Origin: Lachnospiraceae bacterium UBA7109
Lineage (GTDB): Bacteria; Bacillota; Clostridia; Lachnospirales; Lachnospiraceae
Length of the DNA: 14,287 bases
Direction: 5' to 3'
Assembly (NCBI GenBank): GCA_002492335.1
Contig: DKYD01000036.1
Span: 1 to 14,287 of the forward strand
The position numbers were made by a program, and so were the translations under genes. Numbering within the stretch: the stretch's first letter is position 1; each line of letters opens with the position of its first letter. The notes beneath the pieces were generated by a model. The model was not told the DNA's origin. It did no database searches and was given only the letters and a program-made list of their open reading frames with translations. Below are positions 13,842 through 14,287 of this stretch, piece by piece.

Positions 13842-14287
13842 TTACATCACTCCGAATATTGCCATGAATGTTCCGGCCGCTACTGCTGTACCGATTACTC
13901 CGGCTACGTTTGGTCCCATCGCATGCATCAGAAGGAAGTTTGTCGGATCTGCCTCAGCACCGACCTTCTGTGATACACGGGCTGCCATAGGAACCGCAGA
14001 TACTCCGGCTGAACCAATCAGCGGATTCACCTTTCCACCTGTAATAATGCACATCAGTTTACCAAACAATACACCGGCCGCTGTACCGAATGCGAATGCT
14101 ACCAGACCAAGAATTACGATTTTAATCGTATCCCAGTTCAGGAATGCCTCTGCGCTTGTTGTTGCACCTACAGATGTACCAAGCAGGATAACTACAATGT
14201 ACATCAGCGCATTGGATGCTGTCTCTGTCAGCTGTCTGACTACACCTGATTCACGGAACAGGTTACCAAGCATCAGCATACCTACCA
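13842..14287 (-). CDS. oadB: Sodium-ion-translocating decarboxylase beta subunit, 5' truncated by window edge
   Basis: OadB/GcdB/MmdB proteins are membrane subunits that release CO2 from carboxybiotin and export Na+. Only the C-terminal part is visible; the frame stays open through 14287, so the start lies outside. The fragment includes GNLFRESGVV near its beginning and several helices. It also has the key ion-path region NPLIGSAGVSAVPMAAR, in which the Asn, Gly, Ser and Arg at relative positions 0, +4, +9 and +16 match the functionally essential residues described for Klebsiella OadB. It ends with DPTNFLLMHAMGPNVAGVIGTA and a short tail. The partner next to it is an oxaloacetate-type alpha subunit, so OadB is preferred over GcdB or MmdB. 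Any internal Met is not the true start. Confidence 0.95.
   Translation of the reverse strand, partial: VGMLMLGNLFRESGVVRQLTETASNALMYIVVILLGTSVGATTSAEAFLNWDTIKIVILGLVAFAFGTAAGVLFGKLMCIITGGKVNPLIGSAGVSAVPMAARVSQKVGAEADPTNFLLMHAMGPNVAGVIGTAVAAGTFMAIFGVM

Overview
The window looks like a chromosomal core-metabolism segment from a low-to-mid-GC anaerobic Firmicute, most likely a clostridial gut bacterium of the Lachnospiraceae type. Three things suggest this: Shine-Dalgarno sites close to GGAGG before most genes, the rnfCDGEAB gene order usual in Clostridia, and the cmk-ispH-rpsA cluster with an oxaloacetate-decarboxylase-type sodium pump nearby. All genes except the first lie on the minus strand. 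No insertion sequence, prophage, CRISPR array, tRNA or rRNA was seen.

Layout. At 90-1073 (+) is apbE, a lipoprotein FAD:protein FMN transferase. It faces a minus-strand block: an Asn-rich two-helix membrane protein (1181-1615), a DUF2752 membrane protein (1655-2125), and the complete Rnf ferredoxin:NAD+ oxidoreductase operon, rnfC-rnfD-rnfG-rnfE-rnfA-rnfB, read leftward from 7157 to 2137. A clear terminator at 7263-7289 separates this from the next operon, which also reads leftward: an RpiR/SIS-family regulator, a BaiN/HI0933-family flavoprotein, cmk (cytidylate kinase), ispH (HMBPP reductase) and rpsA (S1-type protein). It starts from a good promoter at 12209-12237. A strong hairpin terminator (12297-12345) separates that operon from a carboxyltransferase alpha subunit of the oxaloacetate decarboxylase type (12356-13771). 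Upstream of that gene is the 3' part of the membrane subunit oadB, cut by the window edge.

How the genes work together. Rnf oxidises reduced ferredoxin, reduces NAD+ and exports Na+ or H+. ApbE outside the membrane attaches FMN to the SGAT threonine visible in RnfG and probably to the equivalent site in RnfD, so apbE is a maturation gene for its neighbours. OadA/OadB decarboxylate oxaloacetate and export Na+, so the window probably holds two ion pumps feeding one gradient. The RpiR operon joins a putative sugar-phosphate-sensing regulator to nucleotide, isoprenoid and translation genes through overlapping reading frames.

I do not see a convincing undescribed system. The points most worth a second look are a four-cysteine tail on RnfE, a TGPT variant of the RnfD flavin-attachment motif, the two membrane proteins following rnfB, two candidate operators in front of rnfC, and the RpiR regulator heading the cmk-ispH-rpsA operon.
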